Source: Devosia sediminis (GTDB taxonomy: Bacteria > Pseudomonadota > Alphaproteobacteria > Rhizobiales > Devosiaceae). From it: a stretch of 64,000 nucleotides of DNA. Under the pieces are notes generated by a model. The model saw only the letters and a program-made list of their open reading frames with translations. It was not told the origin of the DNA and made no database searches. The stretch is taken from positions 372,001-436,000 of the forward strand of contig NZ_JAEKMH010000003.1 in the NCBI RefSeq assembly GCF_016411825.1. Reading direction: 5' to 3'. Every line of letters starts with the position of its first letter. Within the stretch, counting starts at the first letter, position 1. Of the stretch, positions 15,743-25,571 are shown one piece after another. The position numbers and the translations under genes are program-made.

Positions 15743-16270
15743 TCACCTGTTGGAAAACACATGGACCTCGCCGTGCGCGGTCTCGATAGTAAACAGGTCG
15801 CCGCCCGTCTCGGCGTCGCGCGCCATCCCCTCCCAATCGACATAGTAGCGCAGCGCCTCGGGGATCGTGACGTTCTCGGTCGTCAATTCCTCCATGTAGT
15901 CGGCGAGGCTGGCGAACTGACCATGATAGCAATCCTCCAACGTGGATTCGGCTTGGTCCATGTCGCCGCTGAACTGCTCCAGCAGGCCCGTGCCAAGTGC
16001 GCCATGCTCTGCGATGAAAGCGGCCATCCGCGCCACCCTGTCGATGTCGGCATATTCCGAGATGTCGACGCCCTCGAAGCCCTCATAGTCGTGAATGGCA
16101 TATTCCTCCGCGTCCTTGACAGGGGAACGGGCAAGCATCGCGGCAATCTCGTCCCTGATCTGGTCGGCGTCCTGATCCGCGTCGATCCAAGCTCCATGCA
16201 GAAAGCCGTTATTGTAAGCTGCAAGGCAAGCAACATAAATGCGGGGGCTGCTGTCGGATACGTTAGTCAT
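15743..16270 (-). CDS. ardA: ArdA antirestriction protein
   Basis: A 175-aa, strongly acidic protein that mimics B-form DNA and inhibits type I restriction enzymes, protecting incoming conjugative DNA. Typical ArdA features are RIYVACLAAYNNGFLHGAWID near the N terminus, HDYEGFEGVDISEYADIDRVA in the middle, and the acidic YVDWEGMARD near the C terminus. It is common in ICEs close to the transfer genes. Here it is also next to a restriction-like operon; ArdA acts mainly on type I systems, so self-conflict with the type III-like genes is not expected. The 211 bp upstream (16271-16481) hold its probable promoter and nothing else that I recognise. Confidence 0.92.
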   Translation of the reverse strand: MTNVSDSSPRIYVACLAAYNNGFLHGAWIDADQDADQIRDEIAAMLARSPVKDAEEYAIHDYEGFEGVDISEYADIDRVARMAAFIAEHGALGTGLLEQFSGDMDQAESTLEDCYHGQFASLADYMEELTTENVTIPEALRYYVDWEGMARDAETGGDLFTIETAHGEVHVFSNR

Positions 16271-16481
16271 GTCTCTGATCCTCGGGTCTGAAGGTCAGCG
16301 AAGCGGAACGCCGCGCCTGACCTTCTGGCCGTCGCCGAGACCGGGTGTGCAAACGGAGGGAGGCTTCGCGGGGAACCGGCTGCACGGAGCGCGTCACGCG
16401 CGGAGGAAGCTGGGCGGAAGCCTTTCGAAGTGCGCCGAGGGCAGAGCCCTAAGTTACCGAACTTTTTTCCTGCCAGATCAA

Positions 16482-18404
16482 CTACACGTCGAAACCACCT
16501 TGGCGTGCGATTGGCTCTTTCACGAAGCTGTCGGCATCCAAGCCAGCTTGGCGCAGGAATGGTGCCTCGGAAAGCCGTGCATACAGATTAAGCATCCGAG
16601 TTTCGGCACGTCGGATAAATGTTTCATAGGCCATGGGGATAATCTTGGTCCGCCCTTCCTCACGGACGCCTTCACGGGGCGTTAGTCGCGATCCCAGGAC
16701 AAAACAGGTCACACGCGTAGAATCGTCAATCAATCCGTGAGTCTGCAATTCAACGACATACTTCCATGCTTGGTTCTTCTGATCCATGCCGATAGGAATG
16801 CCGGGCCGCTTCAACTCGACAACAATCAAGTGCTCCACGCCAATAACTTCGTGCTGCTCATCGAACGCGGGGCGGGCAAACAGTCCTACACTGCCATCGG
16901 GTAGAATAACGAAGTCGGGCCGGTTCAGGCTGCCCTGCGCGGTTCCGCCAAGCAACCGTCTGATAACCTCCGACATGCCGCGATTGGACGTGAACTCGAT
17001 GCTTTCGAACTCAGGACCGAATACCCATAGACTCCGCTCAATAAGAGGCTGAAGCTCGCGGACTTCATCGGCGCGTTCATCGCGAAGCTTTTCGTGCAGT
17101 TCGCCGATCAGCCTCAGTCGATTCTGGATTTCATCTAGCGCCAGCTTAGCGGTCGCGACGCTCCAATCTGCGAGAATGCCGTCCAATTGGTCCAGCTCGC
17201 CTGGTTGAAGGCCATGCAGTCGCGCCAGCAAGCTGTATTGGGACGACGACGCCTCCAAATTAGCAAGAATGCCAGCCACTTGATCAATCTGTTCGGGAGA
17301 GATGCCGGGACAGGTATCGATGACTTGATCGACAAAGCTGTTCCACCGCTCACGCGCGCTCGGAGCTATCCTGACGACGGTCGAAGCATAGCGTTCGCGA
17401 ACCGCCTCCTTGGCTTCCGAACGCCGCTCGAAACTGAACGCAGCAATTTCTTCGCGAATTTTGTCCTGCACGGCGATCTGGGTCTTCTTCCAGATTTCAT
17501 TGTTGGGCTGGAACCCCGACCAGTCTGGCAGCACGGCATCGCTGTCCGCCAAGAAGTCGGCAAAGACGATGAACGTGAAGCGCTTGGCTTCGCTCGTCCG
17601 CCCGTCGAGCACGCGTTCATAGTCGGTGCCGCGCCAGCCGCAATCACCGACCAGCCGGTTGTTGACATGCCAAGCGATGCCGTGCTGCCGCGTTGTCCGG
17701 TCGGCCCGCTGCGAGTCGATCATGAGGATTGTCGCACGACCGATATCGGGGATATCGACGAAGCTCTCCCGCAAAAAATCCTGGGGAATGTCATCGAAAG
17801 TGACGGGCTGGCTGTCCACCGACACCTTGAAGTTCGGGTCTGTCAGAAAGCGTGTTCCAAGCACCTCTCGAACATCAGCGGCGCTAAGCCGTAGCCGCGT
17901 CGATTCTACCGCGCGAATTTCCACACCGTGCCCGGTGCTCTGTTCACGCTTAATAACTTCCCAATCGAAGGGGCGCTGCCCGCCCCTGGAAACCCGATAG
18001 GCTACTTTTTCGCCGGCGGCCTCTATGATTATTTCATAGGGATTGGAGAAGGCGAAGCCGCCGTGCCGCCCTCTACCATTGCGTCCGTATACTCGGCGCG
18101 GCGCCAGTTCGGGGAGTTCTGTGGGTGGTGAGACATACTCGCCCTCGGCCTTTACCCGATTATAATCAAAGACGCCCCAGCGCTGCTCGAACTGCGCGGC
18201 GGTCATGCCGCGACCGTTATCCTTAATCGAGAATTTCCGGGCACCGTCATTTGTCGGCCAAGTTATATCCACCTCTGTCGCGTAGGCATCCCAAGCATTC
18301 GCGACAAGTTCGACCACGGCGACCGAAAGATCAGAAATGATCGGTCCAGCATGGCGGTCCAAGAAACGCTGATCAAATGCCAACAACTGCTGTTCGGATG
18401 CCAT
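16482..18404 (-). CDS. GHKL (MORC-like) ATPase with C-terminal PD-(D/E)XK-like domain
   Basis: A 640-aa protein. The N-terminal Bergerat-fold ATPase shows the N-box E32..N36xxD39 (VELVANAWDA), the G1 box DNGRGM (62-67) and the G2 box GRNGRGRHGG (107-116). A long helical middle region follows. Near the C terminus RPDF (D497) and VVELK (E530, K532) have the spacing of a PD-(D/E)XK nuclease core. GHKL ATPases of the prokaryotic MORC/paraMORC group are known from comparative genomics to occur in restriction-modification operons. This is the last gene of the operon, 39 bp after the SMC-like gene. A role in reshaping or cutting invading DNA is inference. Confidence 0.75.
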   Translation of the reverse strand: MASEQQLLAFDQRFLDRHAGPIISDLSVAVVELVANAWDAYATEVDITWPTNDGARKFSIKDNGRGMTAAQFEQRWGVFDYNRVKAEGEYVSPPTELPELAPRRVYGRNGRGRHGGFAFSNPYEIIIEAAGEKVAYRVSRGGQRPFDWEVIKREQSTGHGVEIRAVESTRLRLSAADVREVLGTRFLTDPNFKVSVDSQPVTFDDIPQDFLRESFVDIPDIGRATILMIDSQRADRTTRQHGIAWHVNNRLVGDCGWRGTDYERVLDGRTSEAKRFTFIVFADFLADSDAVLPDWSGFQPNNEIWKKTQIAVQDKIREEIAAFSFERRSEAKEAVRERYASTVVRIAPSARERWNSFVDQVIDTCPGISPEQIDQVAGILANLEASSSQYSLLARLHGLQPGELDQLDGILADWSVATAKLALDEIQNRLRLIGELHEKLRDERADEVRELQPLIERSLWVFGPEFESIEFTSNRGMSEVIRRLLGGTAQGSLNRPDFVILPDGSVGLFARPAFDEQHEVIGVEHLIVVELKRPGIPIGMDQKNQAWKYVVELQTHGLIDDSTRVTCFVLGSRLTPREGVREEGRTKIIPMAYETFIRRAETRMLNLYARLSEAPFLRQAGLDADSFVKEPIARQGGFDV

Positions 18405-18443
18405 CGCCCACTCCCCCTTCGCCTTCTTTAGCAGTTTCGGCGA

Positions 18444-20942
18444 TTACTGCCGATCAAGTCGTCGATAATATTTCCGCTGATTGTTGGCAGGATCGGTCCA
18501 GCAGAAACAATCGGCAAGCGCGTCCACACTTTGCAGAACGCCGAGCAAGGCATAGGCGTTGAACGGATTGCCTGCGCCTGTCTCATAGTGGCTGACATAG
18601 TTCGCCATGATGGAAGGCATGTGGTGGTTCTGAAGGTCGGCGACCTGTTGAGCGGAGAGGACGCAGCGCCCCGCCGCCTGATAGAGCACGACCGCCGCCG
18701 TGATCGCGTCCACATAGGTGGACAAGGTACGCTTGTCGCCCCGCGTCGCGTAATCGGGCGGCACCGGAACCTCTAAACGGGTGATGATCTGGCCGAGCTT
18801 GTATTCAAGATACTGGCGGACAAACGGTTCACCGATATCTATCTGCCCCGCATTCAGATATTGCTCCGCCTGCGCCTTCAGGCGATCCGCCTGTTGCGTG
18901 GCGATCATTAGCCGCCCACGGGGCGGCATGCCTTGTAGCTTTTGGTGATTCCACTCTGTCGTGCCGTTGAGCCGGTCAAAATACTTCTCAAGGCTCGTAT
19001 CATGGCTGAGGATGATGAATTGAAGTCCGCCGGGCAGACCGTTCGCCGCGCCAAAGCGCAATTTCGTCCGGATCGTATCCATCAGGCTGAACTGATGTCC
19101 GGCATCGAAACTTGACGTCACATCATCCAACACCATGAAGCGCGGCACGCCCTGTTGCCGGGTAGCCGCCGCCATGAAGATGGAGGCGGCGACGGCATTG
19201 CGGTAGCTCTCCGACAGGAGCGCCCGCGCGCTTTGGTTTGGAAGGCCGAAGAAATCGGCGAGCTTCAAATCTACCTGTTCGGTATTCTGCGCCCGGTTCA
19301 GCGTCGGCCGCACGTCCGGACCGCCGCGCACCAGATGCCCGAAAAGCTCCTGACAACTAGCCTGAATATCCGTGATGCGCGCGTTGGCGAGCGCGCTTTC
19401 CGCCGTTGCGAACTGCCCGGCTACGTTCGTGATGAACGTCTTCCAGCGATTGAGCTTTGCGAGCTTGGCCCGTTTGGCCGCGAGCGCCGGAAGGGTCCGC
19501 TCGTATTCGTTCATGGCGTCGCGGAATTGCTTGGCCTGCCCAAGGGTGCGGGTGACGGCGACCAGCGACGGCGGCAAGCTGGCTTGCAGCGTCGCGATCT
19601 CGGCATTGATTGCCGCGAGCACGTCAATCCGCTTCGCTTCGAGCGCGCCAAGCGCATCTTTTGCGCGTTCCATGTCCGCCGTCGAAACCGACGACTGGCG
19701 CGCGGCCAGCGTCAGGACCGGCGCGATGCGATCAGCGTCCACAACGCCAAGACGCGCCTGCTCTTCAAGCTGCCGGAGCTTGCCAACGCATCCCGCACTC
19801 TGCACCTGCCGTTTCAGCTCCGCGTCGAGCTGATCGGCCTCGTCGTAAAGCGCGATCTTCGCGTCCAGTTGATCTTGAAGCGGCCCATCGCCAGCCTTTT
19901 CGCAGACAGGGCAGACCTTCGGATCGTGCCAGTCCGCACTGTTCACAACCGACAGCGCGCTTTTCAGCAAGGCGTGCAGGCTGGCGGCACCGACTTTGCG
20001 CATCGCATCATCGCGCGCCTTGGCCGCCGTCACCAGCGCGTCGATCTCGGCAAGTTCCGCCGCCGAGACCTGCAAGCCGCCGAGCGTCGTGACGGCGGTG
20101 TTGAGGCCGTCGAGAGTTTTCCGCGCCGCGCCGCCTTCTTCCTCATCGACGATCTTTTCAGCGGCGTCAAAATCGAAGTCCATCACCGAGGCGTTGGCGA
20201 GCAACGGCGCGAAAAGCGCGATGCCCGCCAGTCCGGCGGTCACCTGCGCTTTCAGCGCGGCTGTATCCGCCATCTGGCCGCCGGCCGCGCCGGTTACTTC
20301 CTGATGTGCGGCGAGGATGCGCTGTTCAACGGCCCCCAAGGCGCGGTTTTCGGCGGTCACTTCGGTGTCAAGCGTGGACAGCCCAAGATCGCCATTGATG
20401 TTGCGGGTGTTCTTGGCCCCGTCGAGCGCCTGCCGGAGCTGGGAATACCGGCTCATGCCGACCAGCGAGGCGAAGGAGCGCCCGCGCTCCAAGGCCGAGC
20501 AGTCCACGAGGGAGGCAAAGCGCGGGTAATCGACCAGCACGAAATCCTCGCAAAGATCGGCGAGGAAGCTGTCCGGATCGGCGTGGCCGGAAGGAGACGT
20601 GACGACCCGTCCGCCCGCCGCCGTCCGGGTGACGGTGATCGACACATCGGGCGTGCCGTCATCGCTCTTGAAAACAAGGGCGACCGTCGCCTGTTGCGCC
20701 GGATGGAACTTGTTGACGATGTAGCTGGCACCCTGTTCGGCGTCCTGCATCCCTTCCAGGCGCGGCACCGTGCCGTGCAGGGCGAAGTGCAGCGCTTCGA
20801 AGATCGAGCTTTTTCCGACCCCATTGGGCGCATGGACGGAATTGACGGCATCGTGCTTGAACTTCAGCACGAGGGGATCGCCGTCATTATTGATGCCGCG
20901 AAATCCCTCAATGGCGGCAGAGGCGAGAAAATACCGGCTCAT
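18444..20942 (-). CDS. Rad50/SMC-like AAA ATPase with zinc hook
   Basis: An 832-aa protein of SMC architecture. Walker A APNGVGKSS is at 38-46 and the coiled-coil arms are at roughly 170-330 and 360-540. A CPVC zinc-hook motif at 344-347 joins them. The ABC signature region LLSESYRNA is at 575-583, Walker B FMVLDDVTSSFD at 602-613 and a switch His in SHD (647-649). An extra helical C-terminal region of about 180 residues follows. It resembles RecF/Rad50-type ATPases that hold DNA ends and are common in defence islands. Its ATG overlaps the stop of the preceding 71-aa gene, so the two are coupled. Confidence 0.8.
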   Translation of the reverse strand: MSRYFLASAAIEGFRGINNDGDPLVLKFKHDAVNSVHAPNGVGKSSIFEALHFALHGTVPRLEGMQDAEQGASYIVNKFHPAQQATVALVFKSDDGTPDVSITVTRTAAGGRVVTSPSGHADPDSFLADLCEDFVLVDYPRFASLVDCSALERGRSFASLVGMSRYSQLRQALDGAKNTRNINGDLGLSTLDTEVTAENRALGAVEQRILAAHQEVTGAAGGQMADTAALKAQVTAGLAGIALFAPLLANASVMDFDFDAAEKIVDEEEGGAARKTLDGLNTAVTTLGGLQVSAAELAEIDALVTAAKARDDAMRKVGAASLHALLKSALSVVNSADWHDPKVCPVCEKAGDGPLQDQLDAKIALYDEADQLDAELKRQVQSAGCVGKLRQLEEQARLGVVDADRIAPVLTLAARQSSVSTADMERAKDALGALEAKRIDVLAAINAEIATLQASLPPSLVAVTRTLGQAKQFRDAMNEYERTLPALAAKRAKLAKLNRWKTFITNVAGQFATAESALANARITDIQASCQELFGHLVRGGPDVRPTLNRAQNTEQVDLKLADFFGLPNQSARALLSESYRNAVAASIFMAAATRQQGVPRFMVLDDVTSSFDAGHQFSLMDTIRTKLRFGAANGLPGGLQFIILSHDTSLEKYFDRLNGTTEWNHQKLQGMPPRGRLMIATQQADRLKAQAEQYLNAGQIDIGEPFVRQYLEYKLGQIITRLEVPVPPDYATRGDKRTLSTYVDAITAAVVLYQAAGRCVLSAQQVADLQNHHMPSIMANYVSHYETGAGNPFNAYALLGVLQSVDALADCFCWTDPANNQRKYYRRLDRQ

Positions 20943-21154
20943 GCCGCAGGCCCTTCCGGCAGGCCGTCGAGCGCGGCGAGGACCGCCCGGTTGAACTCCT
21001 GAACGGCCTGACGGGTGCGCGTCGCATCACCGTCGCGCGCCAGCAGGGCCAGATTGTCGAAAAGAATGCGGGCGCAATCGGCATCGATGCGCTCCGCTTC
21101 CGCCCGGAAACGGGCAAGGTTGTCCGAGAATGACAATGCCGGATCAAATTCCAT
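20939..21154 (-). CDS. Small helical protein encoded between Res and the SMC-like ATPase
   Basis: A 71-aa acidic protein predicted to be all helix (ARFRAEAERIDADCARILFD...). I do not recognise a family. It lies 21 bp after res and overlaps the SMC-like gene by 4 bp, so it is a real operon member rather than a chance ORF. A partner or adaptor of the SMC-like protein is plausible, comparable to the small subunits of other SMC-type systems, but this is inference. Confidence 0.6.
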   Translation of the reverse strand: MEFDPALSFSDNLARFRAEAERIDADCARILFDNLALLARDGDATRTRQAVQEFNRAVLAALDGLPEGPAA

Positions 21155-21175
21155 ACGCCCCCCAATACCGCGCCG

Positions 21176-23767
21176 TCAGAGATACGCGGGCAGTTTCGCC
21201 TTCCATTCGCTCATCAGGATCAAGGTGCCTTCCACGGTCTCGCCGTTGTTGACCAGTTCCAGCTCGCCGACCGGCGTTGCGTCGTCCCATTCGAAATGGT
21301 CCGAGAGGAACGCCAGCGCCTCGCGCTTGTACGCCGTGTCGAGGTTGTCGAGTTGGTCGCCCTTGGTTTCCAGCACCGTGATCCGCTTCGCTTCGCCGTC
21401 GCGCTGCACGGCGAAGATGAAATCCGGATAGATTTTGGCCTTCTTCCATCCCTGAATGCCGTATTGCGTCCGCGCGACATTGCGGTGCCACCAGGCCAGC
21501 GTCTTTTCGCCGTCGAGATAGACCGCCACATCCCGCTCGTCGCTGTTCAGCTCGTTCTCATAGACCGGAGCGAACAGGCTCTTCTCGAGCGGGCCACCAG
21601 CGCGGTTAAGGAGTTGGCGGGCGTTCTCCGGTTCCGTCGTTTCGATGCTGAACGGCATTCGCCAGTTGCGGCCATCGAGCCGCAAGCGGAACTGGATGCG
21701 TCCCGCCGCTACCTCGGCCTTGAACAGGGCTTCGGCGCGCGCGTTCCGCGCCGCTTCGAGGCCCTTGCGCAGCTCTTCCACGATCAGGCTAGCGAGCAGG
21801 CCGAGCTTCGCATCATCGAAGCCCCGCGCCCGCAGGGCCGCAACCGTCGCGCCGACAATCTCGCGGCAGACGAAGGGATTCGGCACGATGTCGGAAATCA
21901 TCCGGACAGCATGCGCCGGATCGAAGGCGAGGATTTCCGCGTTGGCGGCGACAGTCTCGCCGACGAACAATTCGTCGCCGTCCTCGGCAAGCCTGATCCG
22001 TTGGAGCTGGCTTTCCGCCGCCTGTGCGTTTTCGGGCACCCGATCCGCGATGTCCTGCGGATCGAAGCCCCGCCAGTCGAGCGCGGAGAGCACATCCGTC
22101 TCGTAGTCCAGCTCGCGCGCTTCGCCGCTTTCCACCAGCATGACCTTGGGCAGGTAAATTTCCGTCGAGGCAAACGCCGCGCGGCGCTGGATCGCGCGGG
22201 CAGTTTTGCCCATCACGCTCTTGTCGTCCTGTGTCACGCGCAAGACGAGATCGCCAAGGCCGTCCTGTTCGAGGCCGTCTTTAATGGCATCGACGACCGT
22301 AGCAGTACCCGCGTGATGCGTGATGACGTGGCACTCATCGAGCGCTTCAACGCCTGTTTTGAGCGCGCCGGGCTGCCGAAGAATACGGCCGACAAGCTGA
22401 GTCATGGCTTTAAGGTTGGCGCTGGCCGCAAGGCTGCACAGCACGTAGGCAAATGGGCAATCCCAGCCCTCTTGCAGCGCCTGTTTCGTGATGATCGCCC
22501 GCACCCGGTTGGTGGGCGACAAAAGGTCCTGATTTTCAGGATCGTTGAGATCGTTCTGCTGCGCAGTTTTGATCGCGATTTCCGCCTGGTCGAAGCCCGC
22601 CGTCAGGAGCCAGTCTCTCACGTCCTCGGCGTGGATATGGCCGCTTTCGCGCTGATCCGCACCTGTGCGCTCGACCTGGACCAGCATGATTGGGCGAATA
22701 TAGCGGCCCGTATCGGCTCGCAGTTTTCGGGCTTCAACATCCAGCGCGCTAAGCTTTGCAAGCGCCGCGTTCAGTGTCGCTTTCCAGTCATTGCCCTGCC
22801 GGGGATCGAGGTTGAGCGGCATCTTTATCATACCCTCGCGGTCCAGCTCGCGCCCTGTCACTTCCACCAGCACATTGGCATAGCGGCCTTCGCGCGGATT
22901 ACGGCCGCCGCGCGGCTGCACATCCTGCGGCGTGGCCGTCAACTCCAGCACGAAACACGGGTTGAACCCGTAGAGCGTACCGAAGGCGAGATCGGAAATG
23001 GCGCGGTGGCCTTCATCCATCACGACCACGGGCCGGATGATCCGAAGGGCGTTCCCGAGGGAATCCTTCACCATCGGGAACATGCCCGTATAGGCGGAGA
23101 GGTTCGGGGTGCGGTCGATGGCGGCCTGATGAGCCTGTTGTTCGCCTTCGGGCGGGAAGAAGCCGTGCACGTCGCCCCGGTCCTGAAACATTTTCAGGGA
23201 ATCCTGCGTCTCGCGGTTCGCGGATTGCAGCATCAGCAGCATGACGCAGAGATTGGTTTCCACGTCCCGCGCATCGAGCCGGTCGGTTTTCTCCATGATC
23301 TTCACGCGCCCCGCCGCTGCGCGGTCGAGCGCTTGACGATAGGGGTGCTGTCGATCCTTCAGGTGCTTGAGGGTCTGCGTATAGATCGCCTCGTTCGGCA
23401 CAATCCACAGGACGAAGCCGGTGTTGCGGTCGAGATAGCGGCCCATCACCCGCGACACGGCGGAGACGGCAAGCCATGTCTTGCCGCCGCCCGTCGGCAC
23501 TTTCAGCACCGCATTGGGCACGGGCCGCTCGCAGCCGTCCATGCGCGGCGAGAACGGAATGGCTGCGCGGGAAGCGGGCAGTTTGCCCGCCGCCTTCATC
23601 GCTTCCCAAGCGTCTTTCGCGAAGTCCGGAATGGCGAGGCCAAGGTCCGGGTCCTGCGCGGCGAGCGCCGCCACCTTGTCGGCGCGCGTTTTCTTTTCCT
23701 TCAGGAGGTCCAGATAGGCGTCGAGCGTCGAGAGTACGCGGTCCTGATAATCGAGCTGGCGAAACAC
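21176..23767 (-). CDS. Type III restriction enzyme Res-like: SF2 helicase with C-terminal nuclease
   Basis: An 863-aa protein. The N-terminal superfamily II motor has Walker A PTGGGKT (91-97), motif II DEGH (251-254), motif III LTATPQ and motif VI QLVGRILRQPG. The C terminus has a PD-(D/E)XK core: YPDF (D782) and LETKG (E800, K802). This is the layout of type III Res subunits, which translocate or diffuse along DNA and cut near unmodified sites. It is somewhat shorter than EcoP-type Res. It follows mod by 4 bp. Association with SMC-like and GHKL genes is not part of classical type III systems. Confidence 0.88.
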   Translation of the reverse strand: MFRQLDYQDRVLSTLDAYLDLLKEKKTRADKVAALAAQDPDLGLAIPDFAKDAWEAMKAAGKLPASRAAIPFSPRMDGCERPVPNAVLKVPTGGGKTWLAVSAVSRVMGRYLDRNTGFVLWIVPNEAIYTQTLKHLKDRQHPYRQALDRAAAGRVKIMEKTDRLDARDVETNLCVMLLMLQSANRETQDSLKMFQDRGDVHGFFPPEGEQQAHQAAIDRTPNLSAYTGMFPMVKDSLGNALRIIRPVVVMDEGHRAISDLAFGTLYGFNPCFVLELTATPQDVQPRGGRNPREGRYANVLVEVTGRELDREGMIKMPLNLDPRQGNDWKATLNAALAKLSALDVEARKLRADTGRYIRPIMLVQVERTGADQRESGHIHAEDVRDWLLTAGFDQAEIAIKTAQQNDLNDPENQDLLSPTNRVRAIITKQALQEGWDCPFAYVLCSLAASANLKAMTQLVGRILRQPGALKTGVEALDECHVITHHAGTATVVDAIKDGLEQDGLGDLVLRVTQDDKSVMGKTARAIQRRAAFASTEIYLPKVMLVESGEARELDYETDVLSALDWRGFDPQDIADRVPENAQAAESQLQRIRLAEDGDELFVGETVAANAEILAFDPAHAVRMISDIVPNPFVCREIVGATVAALRARGFDDAKLGLLASLIVEELRKGLEAARNARAEALFKAEVAAGRIQFRLRLDGRNWRMPFSIETTEPENARQLLNRAGGPLEKSLFAPVYENELNSDERDVAVYLDGEKTLAWWHRNVARTQYGIQGWKKAKIYPDFIFAVQRDGEAKRITVLETKGDQLDNLDTAYKREALAFLSDHFEWDDATPVGELELVNNGETVEGTLILMSEWKAKLPAYL

Positions 23768-23771
23768 GGCG

Positions 23772-25571
23772 TCAGCTCCGATCTATCCGGTAGAGCGCGA
23801 AGGGTAGCGGCACGAACTCCACGGGGATGTTCTGTTCCGCCAGCATCTTCTGGCTCACGAAGCGTGCCGGGGCGAAAACAAGGTGCCGCTTGCCAGGATC
23901 GGAGGCGGCGAATGCCTTGGCGCGCGCTAGCGTCAACGCCGCTTCCGGCGACTTCAGCCAGTCGAGATCGGGCTTGTAGATCAGCCAGACGTGCTGGCCT
24001 TCCATAGCACCGAGATAGAAATCATCCTCGCGCACGGCGGCGGGATCGAGCGCGTGATTGGTCGCCATGTGGAACAGCGCCGCGCCGAGACCGGCATAGG
24101 ACGGCAAGGTTTCGCCGCTGAGTACCTTGTCAAGCTGGACGGGATCGCCAAGCGTGCAATAGGTGAAGGTGCCGCCGAGGCCTTCGGCACGTTCCGCCAC
24201 CATCTTTTCGCCAGTGACGATCAACTGACCGTCTTTCACCTCTTTCTTGATCTGGTCGTATTCATGGCCGTGCAGGTTTTCTATGGCTTCCACAGCATCG
24301 GTCAGCTTCTCAGCTTTCTTGAGCTTGGTCCAAGTGATCCCCTCGCGATGAAGTTCCGTCTTCTGAGTGCCTGTGAAATTGTAGCCGTTGATCACGCGCC
24401 GCATCCGCTCGGCCGTAAGATTGTCGGCATAGTCTTCCATCTCTACTAGGACGAAACGCCGCTCGCCGCCATCACGCCGGTTGGAGTTCAATACGGCATG
24501 GGCAGTCGTTCCCGACCCGGCGAAGGAGTCCAACACGATGGAGTCCTTTTGGGTTGCTATCTCGATGACACGCTCGATTAACTCGACTGTCTTTGGTGCG
24601 TGAATTGTAAGGTCGGCTTCTTCGTATTCCGAGAAAATCTCGAGAAGATGTTTCTTGGAGTCCTCTGTAGTGCCGACTTCGGACGCAGGCCATAAAGTCA
24701 TCGGCACGAGGCCCTTAGCTTTATCCGGGAACTGCTTTATTCTCGGCTTCCCATTCCCGTTCTTCGGCCAATACACCATATTCTGTGCTTTAAGGCTCTC
24801 GAACTCTGGTTCCGTGGCCCCCCAGCAACGCCCCTTAGGCGGCTTGTGCTTGACCCCGGTGGGCGTGGTGATCTCGTAGACTTGGTTTTCGCGGTAGCCC
24901 TGCGCCGAGAACGGAATAGATGCCCATTCGCCACGTGGGTCGTTATCAGGATTGGCATATCCGCTGTCCTTAGGAGTGAGAAGATTACGACGGAGCTTCC
25001 ATGTGTCTTTCAGAGCCTTCGAATACAAAAGGATATGATCGAAGCTGGGGGAGAGGACAGCCCGATTTTCACGCGAGGTTCGCTTTTGCCATGCAAGCTG
25101 TCCGACGAAGCAATTCTCGCCGAATATGTGGTCCAGCATATTCCGGGCGTGGTGAACCTCGTTATCGTCCAGCGTGATCCATATGCTGCCATTTTCGCTT
25201 AACATCTCATGCAGAAGCCGAAGCCTCGGCCACATCATCGCACACCATTTGTCATGGCGCAGACCGTCCTCGATGCCGATGGGATTGGATTCCAGCCACT
25301 CCCGGATCATCGGCGCATTGACGTTATCGTTGTAGCACCAGCCCTCGTTACCGGTGTTGTACGGCGGGTCGATAAAGATGCAGTCCACTTTGCCCGCGTA
25401 GAGTGGCAAGAGCGCCTTCAGGGCGTGGAGGTTGTCACCGTGAATGACGAGATTGCCGTCGAGCGCAACGGGGCCGATGCCTTTGGTTTCGTCGGGCACG
25501 AGCGGGCGGAAGGGCACCGCCAGATGATGGTTGTAGACAAACTCTTTGCCCTTGAAACTCAGCTCCGTCAT
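23772..25571 (-). CDS. Type III Mod-like DNA adenine-N6 methyltransferase
   Basis: A 599-aa beta-class methyltransferase: catalytic motif IV DPPY at 68-71 precedes the SAM motif I DSFAGSGTTAH (348-358), as in type III Mod subunits. The region between is the target-recognition domain. It would methylate adenine in an asymmetric site on one strand and be required for Res action. Its start overlaps the stop of the HTH gene (ATGA), so expression is coupled to the regulator. The recognition sequence cannot be deduced from the sequence. Confidence 0.9.
   Translation of the reverse strand: MTELSFKGKEFVYNHHLAVPFRPLVPDETKGIGPVALDGNLVIHGDNLHALKALLPLYAGKVDCIFIDPPYNTGNEGWCYNDNVNAPMIREWLESNPIGIEDGLRHDKWCAMMWPRLRLLHEMLSENGSIWITLDDNEVHHARNMLDHIFGENCFVGQLAWQKRTSRENRAVLSPSFDHILLYSKALKDTWKLRRNLLTPKDSGYANPDNDPRGEWASIPFSAQGYRENQVYEITTPTGVKHKPPKGRCWGATEPEFESLKAQNMVYWPKNGNGKPRIKQFPDKAKGLVPMTLWPASEVGTTEDSKKHLLEIFSEYEEADLTIHAPKTVELIERVIEIATQKDSIVLDSFAGSGTTAHAVLNSNRRDGGERRFVLVEMEDYADNLTAERMRRVINGYNFTGTQKTELHREGITWTKLKKAEKLTDAVEAIENLHGHEYDQIKKEVKDGQLIVTGEKMVAERAEGLGGTFTYCTLGDPVQLDKVLSGETLPSYAGLGAALFHMATNHALDPAAVREDDFYLGAMEGQHVWLIYKPDLDWLKSPEAALTLARAKAFAASDPGKRHLVFAPARFVSQKMLAEQNIPVEFVPLPFALYRIDRS

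Noticed and set aside
19155..21002. 615-codon plus-strand ORF
   Set aside because: It is the antisense of the SMC-like gene, a common artefact of GC-rich coding DNA, with no domain.
21296..24007. 903-codon plus-strand ORF
   Set aside because: It is the antisense of res and the end of mod; the sequence is His/Arg-rich and without motifs.
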